This document shows, one piece after another, positions 25,176-33,218 of a DNA stretch of 64,000 bases. Location of the stretch: assembly GCA_018267955.1 (NCBI GenBank), contig JAFDXL010000007.1, forward strand, positions 1-64,000, read 5' to 3'. The DNA is from Bacteroidota bacterium. GTDB lineage: Bacteria; Bacteroidota; Bacteroidia; Chitinophagales; Chitinophagaceae. Position 1 is the stretch's first letter, and every line of letters starts with the position of its first letter. The position numbers and the translations under genes were made by a program. The notes under the pieces were generated by a model. That model was not told the DNA's origin and made no database searches. It saw only the letters and a list, made by a program, of their open reading frames with translations.

Positions 25176-26039
25176 TTATTGATAGATAGTACCAGTGTTC
25201 AATACTGGTTGCGCACCACGTTCGCCACATAATACCACCATCAGGTTGCTCACCATGGTTGCCTTTTTTTCTTCATCAAGCTCTACTATGTTTTTCTTGC
25301 TCAGGTGTTCCAGCGCCATTTCTACCATGCCCACCGCGCCTTCTACTATCTTATAGCGGGCTGCAACAATAGCTGTTGCCTGTTGGCGTTGCAGCATAGC
25401 ACCTGCTATCTCCTGCGCATATGCCAGGTGGCTGATGCGGGCTTCAATGATGCTAATACCTGCAGTTGCTAACCTATCAGTTAGTTCCTTTTCTAAGATC
25501 TCATTCACTTTAGCACCACCTTCGCGCAGGGTAATAGTTGCAGTTTCATCTTCTATGTTATCATAAGCAAAGCCCATAGCCAATGTGCGGAGTGCGGCTT
25601 CACTTTGTGTTTTTACATACGCTACATAGTCCGATACTTCGTACGCAGCCTTATATGTATCTGATATCTGCCAAACCATTACAGATGCTATTTCTATAGG
25701 GTTGCCCATCTTATCGTTCACTTTCAGGGTAGGGGTAGCCTGGTTTTGTGCACGCTGAGATATGCGTTGTGTCGCATATAATGGGTTCACGAAAAACATA
25801 CCGTTTTCTTTTACACTGCCAACATATTTACCAAAGAAGTTAAGTACGCGTGCATGATTAGGCTGTACGATCATCAATCCCTTTAGCAAGAAAATAGCAA
25901 TAGCAAATGATAGAAATCCGGGTATGGCTATTGCCGGCATTCCCGGTGTCATGCTGAAAAGATAGATTGACAATAATATTAGCACTAAGGCAATCACCAA
26001 TGCCAGGTAACCGTTCATGGGCCTGATTACTTTTTCCAT
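25176..26039 (-). CDS. SPFH domain membrane protein (slipin-like)
   Basis: A 287-residue protein: two hydrophobic segments near the N-terminus (10-55), then an SPFH/band-7 domain (about 55-240) with [17 protein letters not shown], the central [19 protein letters not shown] and [34 protein letters not shown] proteins build membrane microdomain scaffolds and often control proteases. The arrangement of paired N-terminal helices resembles the prokaryotic group usually linked to an Arc-type gene, as here. Its promoter lies at 26087-26119. Confidence 0.88.
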   Translation of the reverse strand: MEKVIRPMNGYLALVIALVLILLSIYLFSMTPGMPAIAIPGFLSFAIAIFLLKGLMIVQPNHARVLNFFGKYVGSVKENGMFFVNPLYATQRISQRAQNQATPTLKVNDKMGNPIEIASVMVWQISDTYKAAYEVSDYVAYVKTQSEAALRTLAMGFAYDNIEDETATITLREGGAKVNEILEKELTDRLATAGISIIEARISHLAYAQEIAGAMLQRQQATAIVAARYKIVEGAVGMVEMALEHLSKKNIVELDEEKKATMVSNLMVVLCGERGAQPVLNTGTIYQ

Positions 26040-26086
26040 ATTACGTGATTTTTTGGTTGAATTATTATGATATTATTTTGATATCA

Positions 26087-26119
26087 CAAAGATATAACGG
26101 TTTCTATGGTGTTTCCAAA
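26087..26119 (-). promoter_or_regulatory. Promoter of the SPFH-Arc operon
   Basis: TATCTTTG at 26094-26087 on the minus strand, with a TTTG 21 bp upstream (26119-26116). The start codon is at 26039, giving a leader of about 45 nt. Confidence 0.5.
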
Positions 26120-26123
26120 ACAT

Positions 26124-26149
26124 TAACAAAAAATCCCCCTTTCGGGGGA
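26124..26149 (-). terminator. Terminator of the NAD(P)H-binding gene
   Basis: On the minus strand TCCCCC pairs with GGGGGA (26134-26139 with 26144-26149), with a TTTC/GAAA loop and a run of six T after the stem. Confidence 0.85.
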
Positions 26150-26180
26150 CTGTTGCCATGGATATATCTTGCAGTCGCGG

Positions 26181-26834
26181 TTACGGAACTAATGCTTTCA
26201 ATTCTTCATTATCTAAAACGCGCTTATCGCAACCTTTTATTGCCAGTTGTAATAATGCCTTTGCTAAAAGATCAGATTTAATCACTTTGCTGGGCAATAT
26301 CCTGGATAGTAAAGGAAATAATGGCGCTACAAGCTTATTCATAAATGCCATATTGGGATTCTTATGCACGGGCCATATACCTCCGGGTCTTGCGAAGTAT
26401 AGTTGTTTGAACTCAAGACTGGAAAGTGCCTTTTCCGTTCTGCCTTTTATTCGTGCAAATATTGTTCGGCTCTTTTCTTCAGGATCAGCGCCATCGCCGC
26501 TGAGAAAGACAAATTTTATGTTATGGTTTGCATGTAGCATTGCCTGCGCTGCCTTCATCGTATACAGGTAGGTAATTATTTCGTACTGTTCTTTGCTTAC
26601 CTGTGTTTGAGAGACACCCAGGCACCAGATACATGCATCATGACTCTGGAAAATGCTATCAAGGCCTGTATAGTCCAGGAAGTCCTTATGAATAATGGTA
26701 TTAAGTTTAGGATGTTGTATATCCAAAGGCCTGCGTACTATAGCTGTTATAGAAGTTATAGTATCATCTGCTATAGCCTGCCTTATTACTTCCGATCCCG
26801 CGGTGCCGGTTGCACCTGTCACTATGATCTTCAT
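26181..26834 (-). CDS. Atypical SDR NAD(P)H-binding protein
   Basis: A 217-residue Rossmann-fold protein of the atypical short-chain dehydrogenase type. It has TGATGTAGSEVIRQA (GxxGxxG at 7-12), AIVRRPLD, then ACIWCLGVSQ and FVFLSGDGAD. Relatives (NmrA-like, HTATIP2-like) act as NAD(P)H sensors or reductases; no substrate can be named. No catalytic Tyr-x-x-x-Lys motif is seen. It is a single-gene unit that ends in a strong terminator. Confidence 0.82.
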   Translation of the reverse strand: MKIIVTGATGTAGSEVIRQAIADDTITSITAIVRRPLDIQHPKLNTIIHKDFLDYTGLDSIFQSHDACIWCLGVSQTQVSKEQYEIITYLYTMKAAQAMLHANHNIKFVFLSGDGADPEEKSRTIFARIKGRTEKALSSLEFKQLYFARPGGIWPVHKNPNMAFMNKLVAPLFPLLSRILPSKVIKSDLLAKALLQLAIKGCDKRVLDNEELKALVP

Positions 26835-26914
26835 ACTTCTAAGTTCGGCAATACGTTTAGTAAATAATATACTCTGAAGGCTTATTTTGCGTTTTTATTG
26901 CCAAATCTATCTTC

Positions 26915-27427
26915 ATGTCCATTAATGCCATGCTACATTATCGTGCCGCCAATGAAGCAGATATTGATAAACTTATTCCTTTAGGTGTACTGGCGTATGG
27001 GCAATACCGATCGTTTATGTCCGAAGAGGAGTGGCAGACAATGCTTCATTCTTTACAGAGCAGGGATATGTATAGGAGTTTGCTTGATACAGGTAAAGGA
27101 TTTGTTTGCCTGGGTAAGGACGGGATTATTGGTATGGCGTTTTTAATATATCATGGCAATCCCTGGACGTTTTATCCGGCTGAATGGAGTTATGTAAGAA
27201 TGGTGGGCGCTGATCCTGCATATAAAGGTGCAGGCATTGGCAGGCAGCTCATGCAATTGTGTATCGACGAAGCTATTAAATCAGGTGAGCAGGTAATAGC
27301 CTTGCATACTTCTGAGCAAATGCACGCTGCCCGGCATATTTATGAATCTTTAGGCTTTAAGGTAGAGCAAGAACTACCTGTAAGATATGGTATGAAGTAC
27401 TGGTTGTATAAAATGCCCTTGCAGTAA
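26915..27427 (+). CDS. GNAT family N-acetyltransferase
   Basis: A 170-residue acetyltransferase: YRAANEADIDKLIPLGVLAYG at the start, then YVRMVGADPAYKGAGIGRQLMQLCIDEA, the acetyl-CoA pyrophosphate-binding motif (Q/RxxGxG/A as KGAGIG), and the last HAARHIYESLGFKVEQELPV. The substrate is unknown. A second in-frame ATG six codons later is a possible alternative start. Confidence 0.9.
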   Translation: MSINAMLHYRAANEADIDKLIPLGVLAYGQYRSFMSEEEWQTMLHSLQSRDMYRSLLDTGKGFVCLGKDGIIGMAFLIYHGNPWTFYPAEWSYVRMVGADPAYKGAGIGRQLMQLCIDEAIKSGEQVIALHTSEQMHAARHIYESLGFKVEQELPVRYGMKYWLYKMPLQ

Positions 27428-27489
27428 GGCATAATTTTTATGCATAGTTATTATCGTCAGACTCGATATAGTTTGATATTAAACAGTAG

Positions 27490-27497
27490 TAGCTTTG
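27490..27497 (+). promoter_or_regulatory. -7 promoter element TAGCTTTG for ndh
   Basis: Exact TAnnTTTG match, 23 nt before the ATG at 27521. A TTTG at 27472-27475 is 14 bp upstream, slightly short for a -33 element. Confidence 0.5.
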
Positions 27498-27520
27498 CAT
27501 CACTTTAAAACAACACTCCT

Positions 27521-28813
27521 ATGGCACAGCAGAAATTAGTAATACTCGGTGCCGGTTTCGCAGGCCTTAGCCTCGCTAAAAAACTGCGAAAAACTGATCT
27601 TGAGATCACCTTGATCGACCAATACAATTTTCACCAGTTTCAGCCTTTATTTTACCAGGTAGCTACAGCAAGGCTCGAGCCAAGCTCTATATCTTTTCCG
27701 CTCAGAAAAGTATTTCAGCGTTGCAAAAACGTACATATACGCGTTACCAAAGTAGAGGAGGTAGATACTTTAAATAATATTGTGCATACAGAAGATGGCG
27801 ATTTCCCCTATGATCACCTGGTGATAGCCACCGGATGTACCACCAACTTCTTCGGCAACAAGAATGTAGAAAAGTATGGTTATACGATGAAGTCTACACC
27901 GGAGGCAATTACACTCCGTAACCGGATACTGCTGAATTTTGAAGAGGCATTAAAGGCAACTCCCGAAGAGCTGGAGCGCATTATGAACATTGTAGTTGTG
28001 GGCGGCGGGCCAACAGGTGTAGAGCTTTGTGGCGCACTTGCCGAAATGCGCAAAAATGTATTGCCACGGGATTATCCTGACATGGATTTTTCAAAATTGA
28101 AAATATACCTGCTCGAGGGAACCGATAAAACATTGGCTGCCATGAGCCCTGTTTCACAAAGAAAATCGCAGCAATATTTGGAGCAGTTAGGTGTGCAGGT
28201 GTGGACCGGGGCTTTAATGCAGGACTACGATGGCAAAACCGTAACAATTAAAGATGGCAGAAGCATACCCACCCAAAACCTGATATGGACAGCCGGGGTA
28301 ATGGGGAACGTACCTGCAGGGATCAGTAAAGATGTAATAGTACGCGGCAACCGCATCAAGGTAGATGAAACACATCACGTTGCCGGTTCTTCAAATGTAT
28401 ATGCTATTGGCGATGTGTCTTATATGGAAACCGCCGAATGGCCTAAAGGACACCCGCAACTGGCTAATGTTGCTAATCACCAGGCGGCTAACCTCGCTTC
28501 CAATTTTAAGGCGTTGTTAAAGGGAAGGGCACCTAAACCTTTTAAATATAAATCTCCGGGTACTATGGCTACGGTAGGTAAAAGAAAGGCGGTTTGCGAT
28601 CTTCCTTTTATCAGCTACCAGGGCGTGCTGGCATGGCTTACCTGGATGTTCCTGCACCTGATGCTGATACTCAATACTAAGAACAAGCTGTTTATCTTCA
28701 TCAATTGGGCCATCAGCTATTTTACCAACGATACCACATTGAGGTTAATCTTGCTACCTACACGTAAACAGGTAGAGCTGGGTAAGGAACATCATACCTT
28801 AGATGCAGCCTGA
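27521..28813 (+). CDS. ndh: NADH dehydrogenase type II (NDH-2)
   Basis: A 430-residue flavoprotein that passes electrons from NADH to menaquinone without proton pumping. The FAD-binding GAGFAGLSLAKKL (about 9-21) and second nucleotide-binding VVVGGGPTGVELCGALAEM (near 157) are clear, as is the FAD-contacting YAIGDVS. The C-terminus carries a hydrophobic/amphipathic segment (LAWLTWMFLHLMLIL) for membrane attachment, as in other NDH-2 enzymes. It is transcribed from its own promoter and ends just before the convergent gene at 28817. Confidence 0.92.
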   Translation: MAQQKLVILGAGFAGLSLAKKLRKTDLEITLIDQYNFHQFQPLFYQVATARLEPSSISFPLRKVFQRCKNVHIRVTKVEEVDTLNNIVHTEDGDFPYDHLVIATGCTTNFFGNKNVEKYGYTMKSTPEAITLRNRILLNFEEALKATPEELERIMNIVVVGGGPTGVELCGALAEMRKNVLPRDYPDMDFSKLKIYLLEGTDKTLAAMSPVSQRKSQQYLEQLGVQVWTGALMQDYDGKTVTIKDGRSIPTQNLIWTAGVMGNVPAGISKDVIVRGNRIKVDETHHVAGSSNVYAIGDVSYMETAEWPKGHPQLANVANHQAANLASNFKALLKGRAPKPFKYKSPGTMATVGKRKAVCDLPFISYQGVLAWLTWMFLHLMLILNTKNKLFIFINWAISYFTNDTTLRLILLPTRKQVELGKEHHTLDAA

Positions 28814-28816
28814 CGG

Positions 28817-29536
28817 CTAAGCAGCCCTGTCTACGCTTACTTGTTTTGCAAGCATTCGTTTGGCAATCGGTAGCAGGGTTTCGTCCAGTGGTACAGTGAG
28901 GGAGCTTTCCAGCGCATATACTGCGGGGTTGGGTAGTGTGCGTATCTTTTGAATGATATCTTTTTTGATGTTCTGATAAGTATTGATGAGGTTCTTTGTC
29001 CAGCTATCAATATATTCTACCCGTATGCCTTTGTACATTGCTTCCCGGTGCTCAAAAAGGGTTACGTTATAGAAATAAGCTCGTACTTCCTGGTATTGAT
29101 CATAGCGTATCAGGAGGTATCCTTCATTTTTATACAAGGGTAATATACCAACCGGTTGTATCACTATGTTATTCTCGATCAGGTCATACAGTTGGGCTCC
29201 GCTTTCTATAGTGCCTTTCATTTCTTCTGCCGCATATGTCGTGATCTCTTCCAGTTCTTTCATAATATCATCATCCTTCAATATCTGCTCATACACCAGC
29301 TCCAGCTTTTTCATGTTAATGCTATTGAGCTGTTTAGGGAAGTTATCCTGCAATAATTTCTTGTTTTCCCGAAACGATACCAGGTTATTGTAGTGAAAGA
29401 TCACATCTGCGAGTTTCGGATAGAGCTTATTCTCATTAAAGTAGCTGTTCACTTCTTTCAGGTATGCAAGCAGTTTATATTTCTGCAGCTCAAAATCTAT
29501 ATAGCCTTCCATAAACCATGTTTCACTAAGTGTCAT
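28817..29536 (-). CDS. Unknown protein with a strong ribosome-binding site
   Basis: A 239-residue soluble protein, mostly helical in its first half (VNSYFNENKLYPKLADVIFHYNNL) and mixed in the second. I do not recognise a domain; homologs appear to occur in Bacteroidota. The start ATG at 29536 is preceded by AAGGAGA, a rare good Shine-Dalgarno in this window. It does not share a promoter with the convergent ndh gene. Confidence 0.6.
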   Translation of the reverse strand: MTLSETWFMEGYIDFELQKYKLLAYLKEVNSYFNENKLYPKLADVIFHYNNLVSFRENKKLLQDNFPKQLNSINMKKLELVYEQILKDDDIMKELEEITTYAAEEMKGTIESGAQLYDLIENNIVIQPVGILPLYKNEGYLLIRYDQYQEVRAYFYNVTLFEHREAMYKGIRVEYIDSWTKNLINTYQNIKKDIIQKIRTLPNPAVYALESSLTVPLDETLLPIAKRMLAKQVSVDRAA

Positions 29537-29540
29537 ATGA

Positions 29541-29550
29541 TCTCCTTTTT
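29541..29550 (-). promoter_or_regulatory. Shine-Dalgarno AAGGAGA, unusual here
   Basis: On the minus strand, AAAAAGGAGA lies 4 nt before the ATG at 29536. Few genes in this window have such a match, since Bacteroidota usually do without Shine-Dalgarno sequences. Confidence 0.6.
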
Positions 29551-29672
29551 ATCTATTCTAATTTAATGAAAATCAAATTCAATGCCATCATGCATTTTAT
29601 TGACACATGTGCGTAAAAAATGGATGTTAAAAAAATGAGCGCTGCCCAAAGCTTCGGGCATGAGGCTTTTTA

Positions 29673-29680
29673 TATCTTTG
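29673..29680 (+). promoter_or_regulatory. -7 promoter element TATCTTTG, leaderless holB
   Basis: Exact TAnnTTTG match, with only CCAC between it and the ATG at 29685. Transcription would start at or within a few bases of the start codon. Confidence 0.5.
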
Positions 29681-29684
29681 CCAC

Positions 29685-30818
29685 ATGCAGTTCAGCCAGG
29701 TAGTAGATCAGCAATTAGCGAAGCAGGGATTGATCCATATGTTCAATAGCGGGCATTTTCCACATGCGTTGCTGCTGGTGGGTAACGAGGGCACAGGTGG
29801 GCTGCCGCTGGCGCTGGCATTAACTCAATATATTTTTTGTGAGAACAGAAGCGCTACAGATTCCTGTGGTGTATGTGCCAACTGTAATAAAGTAAGCAAG
29901 CTGGAGCATGCAGATCTGCATATCAGCTATCCCAGCATTCCGCCTAAGCCCGGTACTAAGGCTATGAGCCGATATTATATCAACGACTTCCGGGAGTTTG
30001 TTCATCAAACACCTTATGGCAGCACTTACGACTGGTTGCAGTTTATCAATGCAGAAAACAAGCAGGGAAATATTACAGCGGAGGAGTGCAGGGATATCAT
30101 TGATACACTGAACCTTAAATCTTACGAAGGAAGCAAAAAGGTGCTGGTGATGTGGCGCCCTGAATACCTTGGTAAGGAAGGCAATATCCTGCTGAAGCTG
30201 ATAGAAGAACCACCTGCCGATACATTTATGATCTTCATTGCCGAAGACACGGAAGATATCCTGCCTACCATACTATCACGTACACAATTGGTTCGCCTGG
30301 CACCTTTGTCGCCTGTGGCCATAGCAAATGTTTTGATGCAGCGCAATGGCATAGACGAACGCCGTGCCATGCAGGTAGGGCAGATGGCAAATGGCAGTTT
30401 TTCCGAAGCGCTCAGGCTAATGCAGCACGCAGAAAACGATCTGTTCCCTGATGTGCGAAACTGGTTCAATGCCTTATTTACTAATAACGGTATTGCTATT
30501 GCCAAGTTTGCTGAAGATTGGAGTAAAGCCGGTCGCGAACAGCAAAAAAACTTCCTGCACTATGTGGTGCAGCTTTTAGAAAATGCTATCCGTTACAGGT
30601 ATATGCCGCAAATGCCGCCTGCATTGCCTGCCGAGGAAACTCAGTTTGCCCAAAGACTAGCCGGCATGAAGCTGGGTACGGAAGCATTGCAATCCATGGC
30701 AGAGGCCATTTCTAAGACAATCTATTTTATTGAGCGCAATGCGCATGGCAAAACGCAATTGCATTCACTGTCAATAAGGTTGGTGTACATTATCCAGGGT
30801 AGGAAGGTTCCTGCATGA
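29685..30818 (+). CDS. holB: DNA polymerase III delta' subunit (clamp loader)
   Basis: A 377-residue AAA+ clamp-loader protein. The P-loop region reads LLVGNEGTGGLP (about 31-41), without the Lys of Walker A, as expected of delta', which does not hydrolyse ATP. A zinc site is complete at Cys52, Cys61, Cys64 and Cys67 (CENRSATDSCGVCANC). The segment EEPPADTFMIFIAEDTEDILPTILSRTQ is the conserved Walker-B/SRC-like region (here SRT). It works with delta and tau to load the beta clamp during replication. It ends exactly where the convergent gene at 30819 begins its stop codon, without a terminator. Confidence 0.9.
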   Translation: MQFSQVVDQQLAKQGLIHMFNSGHFPHALLLVGNEGTGGLPLALALTQYIFCENRSATDSCGVCANCNKVSKLEHADLHISYPSIPPKPGTKAMSRYYINDFREFVHQTPYGSTYDWLQFINAENKQGNITAEECRDIIDTLNLKSYEGSKKVLVMWRPEYLGKEGNILLKLIEEPPADTFMIFIAEDTEDILPTILSRTQLVRLAPLSPVAIANVLMQRNGIDERRAMQVGQMANGSFSEALRLMQHAENDLFPDVRNWFNALFTNNGIAIAKFAEDWSKAGREQQKNFLHYVVQLLENAIRYRYMPQMPPALPAEETQFAQRLAGMKLGTEALQSMAEAISKTIYFIERNAHGKTQLHSLSIRLVYIIQGRKVPA

Positions 30819-31424
30819 TCAGGCGGTCTTCAGGTCAGATTTCAGTGATAATATTTCCTTTACCAGGTTCTGCAGCAATACCTGCCCGCTTCGTTTCGAT
30901 CGGTATTGTTGATTGTGCTCATTACACTCAAATCCACCCTTAATAGATATACCGCTGCGGCTGTCGGTTAGTATCCAGTATTGCAATTTGGTTTCGGCCA
31001 TGTAGGCTAGGTGGTTATCATCAATAAAGCAACTATTCACCCTCAGGTAGCCATTGGGCCTACTTTCAGTTTTGAATTCAAACATGAACTCCCCGTTGTT
31101 TTCAAAAACTAAAGTAATGCGATCTCCCTTGCTTAGCTTGAAAGACCTGATAGATGAATAAAATTCCACATAATTAACATTGGTATACGATGTGGCGCTG
31201 ATGCCCAGGAATCCTTTCGTCGCTCCGGGTTCCAGTTCTTCACGCAATGCTCTTACGGCGTTCATATTTGCCTTATCAGTCAGTAATACGCAGGTTTTCA
31301 CAAAGAAGCCCCCATCATTAGGCAAGGAAATAATCCTGGCGGCCAATCGCTCCACCGATGTCTTGCTTTCATTCACAATAGCAGCCTTTATTTTCTTCCT
31401 GTCAGTCATATTTATATCTTTCAT
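30819..31424 (-). CDS. Unknown basic protein, two-domain
   Basis: A 201-residue protein with no signal peptide. The N-terminal third (KKIKAAIVNESKTSVERLAARIISLPN) is helical; the rest is a beta-rich region (RITLVFENNGEFMFEFKTESRPNGYLRVNSCF, and YWILTDSRSGISIKGGFE) that I cannot place. ATG 31424 and ATG 31409 are both possible. Its stop abuts that of holB. Function unknown. Confidence 0.55.
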   Translation of the reverse strand: MKDINMTDRKKIKAAIVNESKTSVERLAARIISLPNDGGFFVKTCVLLTDKANMNAVRALREELEPGATKGFLGISATSYTNVNYVEFYSSIRSFKLSKGDRITLVFENNGEFMFEFKTESRPNGYLRVNSCFIDDNHLAYMAETKLQYWILTDSRSGISIKGGFECNEHNQQYRSKRSGQVLLQNLVKEILSLKSDLKTA

Positions 31425-31644
31425 TGCATGTAATTAAATTCTATGCCAATGTTTCTTTAAGCGTGGGAAGGGTACTTAAATTTTAATGGAATACTAATGG
31501 TGATTTTTTAGATATTAATTGAATAACCGTTAAAAACACTATTTTCGCAACTATCACGCAGGAGGCAGGTACCGGGGATCTGGTATTTTTTCAAACGATA
31601 GATGTACCTCGTTCAACTGCTGTCAATATAAATACATATATATA

Positions 31645-33162
31645 ATGGGATGTGGCAACTGTGGGACAGGTGCTAACGGTAAACCTAATGGTTGTAAAGG
31701 AAACGGTGGATGTAGTTCTGGTGGTTGCAACCGAATGAATGTTTTTGACTGGCTTAGCGCATTGCCCCTATATGATACTGCAAAACCTTACCCGGTAATA
31801 GAGGTAAGTTTTAATAAAGGAAGCAGGAAAGATTTTTATCGCAATAATACCGGCAACATCTACGAGAAGGGTGATTTTATCACCGTTGAAGGTGTTGGCG
31901 GCTTCGATGTGGGGCAGGTAAGCCTCACGGGTGAGCTGGTAAAATTGCAGATGAAAAAATACAACGTATCGGAAAGCGACGAAATGAAGCGTGTATTGCG
32001 CAGAGCTACCGATGACGACCTGGCAATTTACAATAAGAACAAGGAACGCGAACCTGAGTTGTTGACCAATAGCCGTGCTATTGCGCGTCGTCTGAACCTG
32101 GAAATGAAGCTTTGCGAGGTGGAGTTACAGGCGGATGGTAAAAAGGCTACCTTCTTCTATACTGCCGATGCACGTGTCGATTTCCGTGAACTGATCAAGG
32201 TATATGCCGGCGACTTTAAGGTGCGGGTAGAGATGAAGCAGATTGGTGCACGCCAGGAAAGCGGCAAAGTAGGTGGTATTGGTAGCTGTGGACGCGAATT
32301 GTGTTGCAGTACCTGGCTTACTGATTTTAAAAGCGTCAATACTACGGCAGCACGTTACCAGAACTTATCTATCAACCAGGCGAAGCTCAGTGGCCAGTGC
32401 GGCAGGCTTAAATGCTGCCTGAACTACGAGCTGGATACTTACATGGATGCGTTGCGCGTATTCCCCGAACACGCGGAAACGATCGAAACTATAAAAGGTA
32501 CAGCTACACTTCAGAAACGGGATATATTTAAGAATCTGATGTGGTATAGCTTTAGCGATAGCAATAAGCAATACCCGTTGAGCATCGTTCGCGTTAAAGA
32601 AATTCAGCAGCAAAACAGGCAGGGCATCAAGCCGGAAGAATTGCAGCCGGTAGAACTAGAAGCGGCCCATCCGGATAAACCTAAGGTTAAAGTGGATATT
32701 GGTTTCGTAAATGACGTGGGCCAGATAAGTCTGAAATCGCTGGAAAAAAATAGTAATAATAAAAAGCGCAAAGGCGGGCAGAAGCCGGAAGGCGGAAGGC
32801 CACAAGGCCAGCGCCCCGATAGAGGGCCGCGTCCTGAAGGCAGGCCACAGCAGAATACTGGTGGCAATCAGCCAAGGCCACAGCAAGGCCAGCGCCCGCA
32901 ACAGGGTCAGCCACGTCCTGCACCTCAGCAGCAAAGCAGGCCACAGCAGGCAGGGGCTCCAAGACCTCCGCGCCCGCAGCAGCAGCAGCAAGGGCAGCAG
33001 GGTGGTGCTAAGCCACAGCAGCAGCAGGGCGGGCCGCAAAGCAGGCCACAGCCCCAGGGGCAGGGCCAATCTCGTCCTCCGCAGCAACCAAGGCCTAAAC
33101 CTCAGGGTAACAGGCCGCCGCAAAAGCCAAAACCGCCGCAGCAAGGCGAGCAACCTTCATAA
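31645..33162 (+). CDS. ricT: PSP1/RicT family protein with disordered tail
   Basis: A 505-residue protein with three parts: a Gly/Cys-rich N-terminus (1-33) holding six Cys, a PSP1 C-terminal type domain (about 45-290), and a tail of ~120 residues rich in Pro, Gln, Arg, Gly and Lys. The PSP1 region contains GSCGRELCCSTWL and GQCGRLKCCLNYE, the paired-Cys motifs of RicT (YaaT). In Bacillus, RicT forms a complex with RicA and RicF that carries [4Fe-4S] clusters and promotes RNase Y activity. The tail is encoded by CAG/CCA-rich DNA (32760-33160). A -7-like TATTTTCG lies upstream with one mismatch. The role in this phylum is an inference. Confidence 0.85.
   Translation: MGCGNCGTGANGKPNGCKGNGGCSSGGCNRMNVFDWLSALPLYDTAKPYPVIEVSFNKGSRKDFYRNNTGNIYEKGDFITVEGVGGFDVGQVSLTGELVKLQMKKYNVSESDEMKRVLRRATDDDLAIYNKNKEREPELLTNSRAIARRLNLEMKLCEVELQADGKKATFFYTADARVDFRELIKVYAGDFKVRVEMKQIGARQESGKVGGIGSCGRELCCSTWLTDFKSVNTTAARYQNLSINQAKLSGQCGRLKCCLNYELDTYMDALRVFPEHAETIETIKGTATLQKRDIFKNLMWYSFSDSNKQYPLSIVRVKEIQQQNRQGIKPEELQPVELEAAHPDKPKVKVDIGFVNDVGQISLKSLEKNSNNKKRKGGQKPEGGRPQGQRPDRGPRPEGRPQQNTGGNQPRPQQGQRPQQGQPRPAPQQQSRPQQAGAPRPPRPQQQQQGQQGGAKPQQQQGGPQSRPQPQGQGQSRPPQQPRPKPQGNRPPQKPKPPQQGEQPS
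32860..33160 (+). repeat. Low-complexity CAG/CCA-rich coding repeat
   Basis: This part of the PSP1 gene encodes repeated Q-P-R-G residues with runs such as CAGCAGCAGCAGCAA. It is internally repetitive and may vary in length between strains. It generates many spurious ORFs in other frames. Confidence 0.8.
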
Positions 33163-33203
33163 AAAGAATAAGGCATTACTTTCCAGGTAATGCCTTATTC
33201 TTT
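33163..33203. terminator. Strong bidirectional terminator
   Basis: A 17-bp perfect stem (33163-33179 with 33187-33203), loop about 7 nt, between the PSP1 gene and the convergent porin gene. The stem starts just after the stop codon. Confidence 0.92.
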
Positions 33204-33218
33204 ATTAAGTATTTTATA

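Noticed and set aside
31560-31610. Possible attenuator hairpin before the PSP1 gene
   Set aside because: Only a 4-bp stem (TACC/GGTA) before six T; too weak to support.
32930-33060. CAG-type repeats looked like a possible CRISPR or satellite array
   Set aside because: The repeats are in frame with the PSP1 protein, have no spacers and no constant unit length.
32656-33153. Antisense ORF of 165 codons, Leu/Arg-rich, and other ORFs in the same region
   Set aside because: These come from the repetitive CAG/CCA code of the PSP1 tail read in other frames.
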